A program made the position numbers and the translations under genes. From the NCBI GenBank assembly GCA_937128595.1, contig CAKZMO010000618.1, positions 1-32,251 on the forward strand: a DNA stretch of 32,251 nt, given 5' to 3'. Under the pieces are notes generated by a model. The model saw only the letters and a list, made by a program, of their open reading frames with translations. It ran no database searches and was not told the origin of the DNA. This document shows, in pieces, positions 31,695 through 32,251 of this stretch. Each line of letters opens with the position of its first letter. Position 1 is the stretch's first letter. The stretch comes from an uncultured cyanobacterium. Its GTDB lineage: Bacteria; Cyanobacteriota; Cyanobacteriia; CAKZMO01.

Positions 31695-31716
31695 TTGTTA
31701 TTACAGATAATAACAA
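31695..31716. promoter_or_regulatory. Palindrome upstream of nblA (candidate operator)
   Basis: TTGTTATT (31695-31702) and AATAACAA (31709-31716) are exact inverted repeats around the 6 nt spacer ACAGAT. The centre is about 176 bp upstream of the nblA start codon. It does not match the NtcA consensus GTA-N8-TAC. The binding protein, if any, is unknown. Confidence 0.45.
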
Positions 31717-32150
31717 TCGTTTGACAAGGTCGCCACTACTCTTATGGGGTATTTGTGTGAAACATTTTTAGAATGGCGTAGGGCGAGGTCTTAAATGTAG
31801 TGTCTTTTGTTAGCGACAACAGTCCCCAAGAAATCGGATACTCGAAGCCTCGAATGCTTCTGGTTGGGATCCACAGCACATAACGTTCTGCGAGTTCCTA
31901 TCGCTTGGCGCGATGTCTACCTCTTAAGACACAATCACAAATAAAATGTCCTAACCTTCCTAAAGATGGAGTCTTATGGACGAAGCTGACATGATCACAT
32001 TCCTATCATGTTAAGAATTGCAAAAAAGATTATTGTGAACCAAAAAATGTGCTTCTGTTCTCTGCTGTGAAATTTTCCCTCGAGACAGTGCTCAATGCTC
32101 CCATCTGACAAGGCACAGAGCTTGAGATAAGAACAGTATGAAGGTAGGTG

Positions 32151-32177
32151 AAGGTTTGATTAAGGTTTGATTAAGGT
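32151..32177 (-). promoter_or_regulatory. Pho-box-like array (11 bp-phased direct repeats)
   Basis: On the minus strand, CTTAATCA-AAC-CTTAATCA-AAC-CTTCACCT: two 8 bp units match the published cyanobacterial Pho-box pattern Py-TTAA-Py-Py-T/A perfectly and the third has one mismatch, all spaced at 11 bp as PhoB-type regulators require. On the plus strand this is the 11 bp tandem repeat AAGGTTTGATT (2.5 copies). It lies 622 bp upstream of nblA, or just upstream of an unseen plus-strand gene beyond the edge. Confidence 0.5.
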
Positions 32178-32251
32178 ACGCTTCGGAGTTTTAAGCTATG
32201 GCAATGCGCAGATAGGTTAGGACAGATATTGATGGAGAAGCCGCGCGGTGC

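Larger units (their letters stand above)
31530..32251. other. 722 bp region upstream of nblA to the window edge
   Basis: No convincing gene is seen. Content: the nblA ribosome binding site, a perfect 8 bp inverted repeat at 31695-31716, a 7 bp inverted repeat ACATGAT/ATCATGT at 31989-32011, and the 11 bp tandem repeat at 32151-32177. A plus-strand gene may begin near the edge (ATG 32232, MEKPRG..., with AGGA about 10 nt before), but too little is present to call. Confidence 0.5.

Noticed and set aside
31680-31800. NtcA box (GTA-N8-TAC) upstream of nblA
   Set aside because: Expected from biology, but I found no match; the palindrome at 31695-31716 has different half-sites.
1-32251. tRNA genes, rRNA, CRISPR arrays, insertion sequences, prophage or toxin-antitoxin pairs
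   Set aside because: I looked for T-loop sequences, regularly spaced repeats, transposase motifs and terminal inverted repeats and found none I could support.

Overview
The window is chromosomal DNA from a cyanobacterium. Evidence: the first 23 codons of psbD (photosystem II D2) on the minus strand at the left edge, ycf4, an nblA gene for phycobilisome degradation, a CruP-type FAD protein, a DXCF-like photoreceptor GAF domain, and dozens of copies of the HIP1 octamer GCGATCGC inside and between genes. I cannot name the genus; the gene order and multi-PAS kinases would fit a filamentous Leptolyngbya- or Phormidium-like organism, which is inference.

Layout. 1-2128: psbD (partial, minus) diverges from ycf4 and a lipoprotein cyclophilin across a 645 bp leader region. 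2169-5341: after a strong terminator come cruP, a stand-alone cyclic-nucleotide-binding-fold protein and a SirB1-type transglutaminase-like/TPR protein, all plus strand. 5390-9199: a minus-strand metabolic run with an unknown beta-rich protein, anmK (cell wall recycling), dxr (MEP isoprenoid pathway) and riboflavin synthase. 9853-10869: a DUF151 nuclease-fold protein and an ACT-domain protein on the plus strand, converging on a minus-strand run of 2Fe-2S thioredoxin-like ferredoxin, cysteine synthase and iron-containing alcohol dehydrogenase (10943-13687). 13804-16655: a class IV PLP enzyme and an FtsH protease. 16955-23494: two large multi-PAS sensor histidine kinases, the first with a putative bilin-binding GAF domain. 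23699-25840: an oligopeptidase B-type S9 peptidase, converging on a cupin. 26680-27747: a membrane-anchored SGNH-like protein. 28198-30010: an ABM-domain membrane protein and a winged-helix/double DUF2267-like protein. 30137-31529: a tandem universal stress protein and nblA, both minus strand. The right edge holds an 11-bp-phased repeat that matches the cyanobacterial Pho-box consensus.

How the genes relate. Most are housekeeping or photosynthesis-support genes: PSI assembly (Ycf4), PSII synthesis and repair (D2; FtsH degrades damaged D1 in cyanobacteria), isoprenoid and flavin supply, and cysteine synthesis. The right third has a sensing and stress flavour (two kinases, USP, NblA). I saw no phage, insertion sequence, CRISPR array, toxin-antitoxin or secondary-metabolite cluster.

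Best leads: the photoreceptor-like GAF in the 1287-residue kinase; the Pho-box-like array upstream of nblA; several intergenic inverted repeats that could be small structured RNAs; an unusual insert in the ATPase domain of the second kinase; and a recurring pattern of two-copy short tandem duplications (9-20 bp), mostly between genes.
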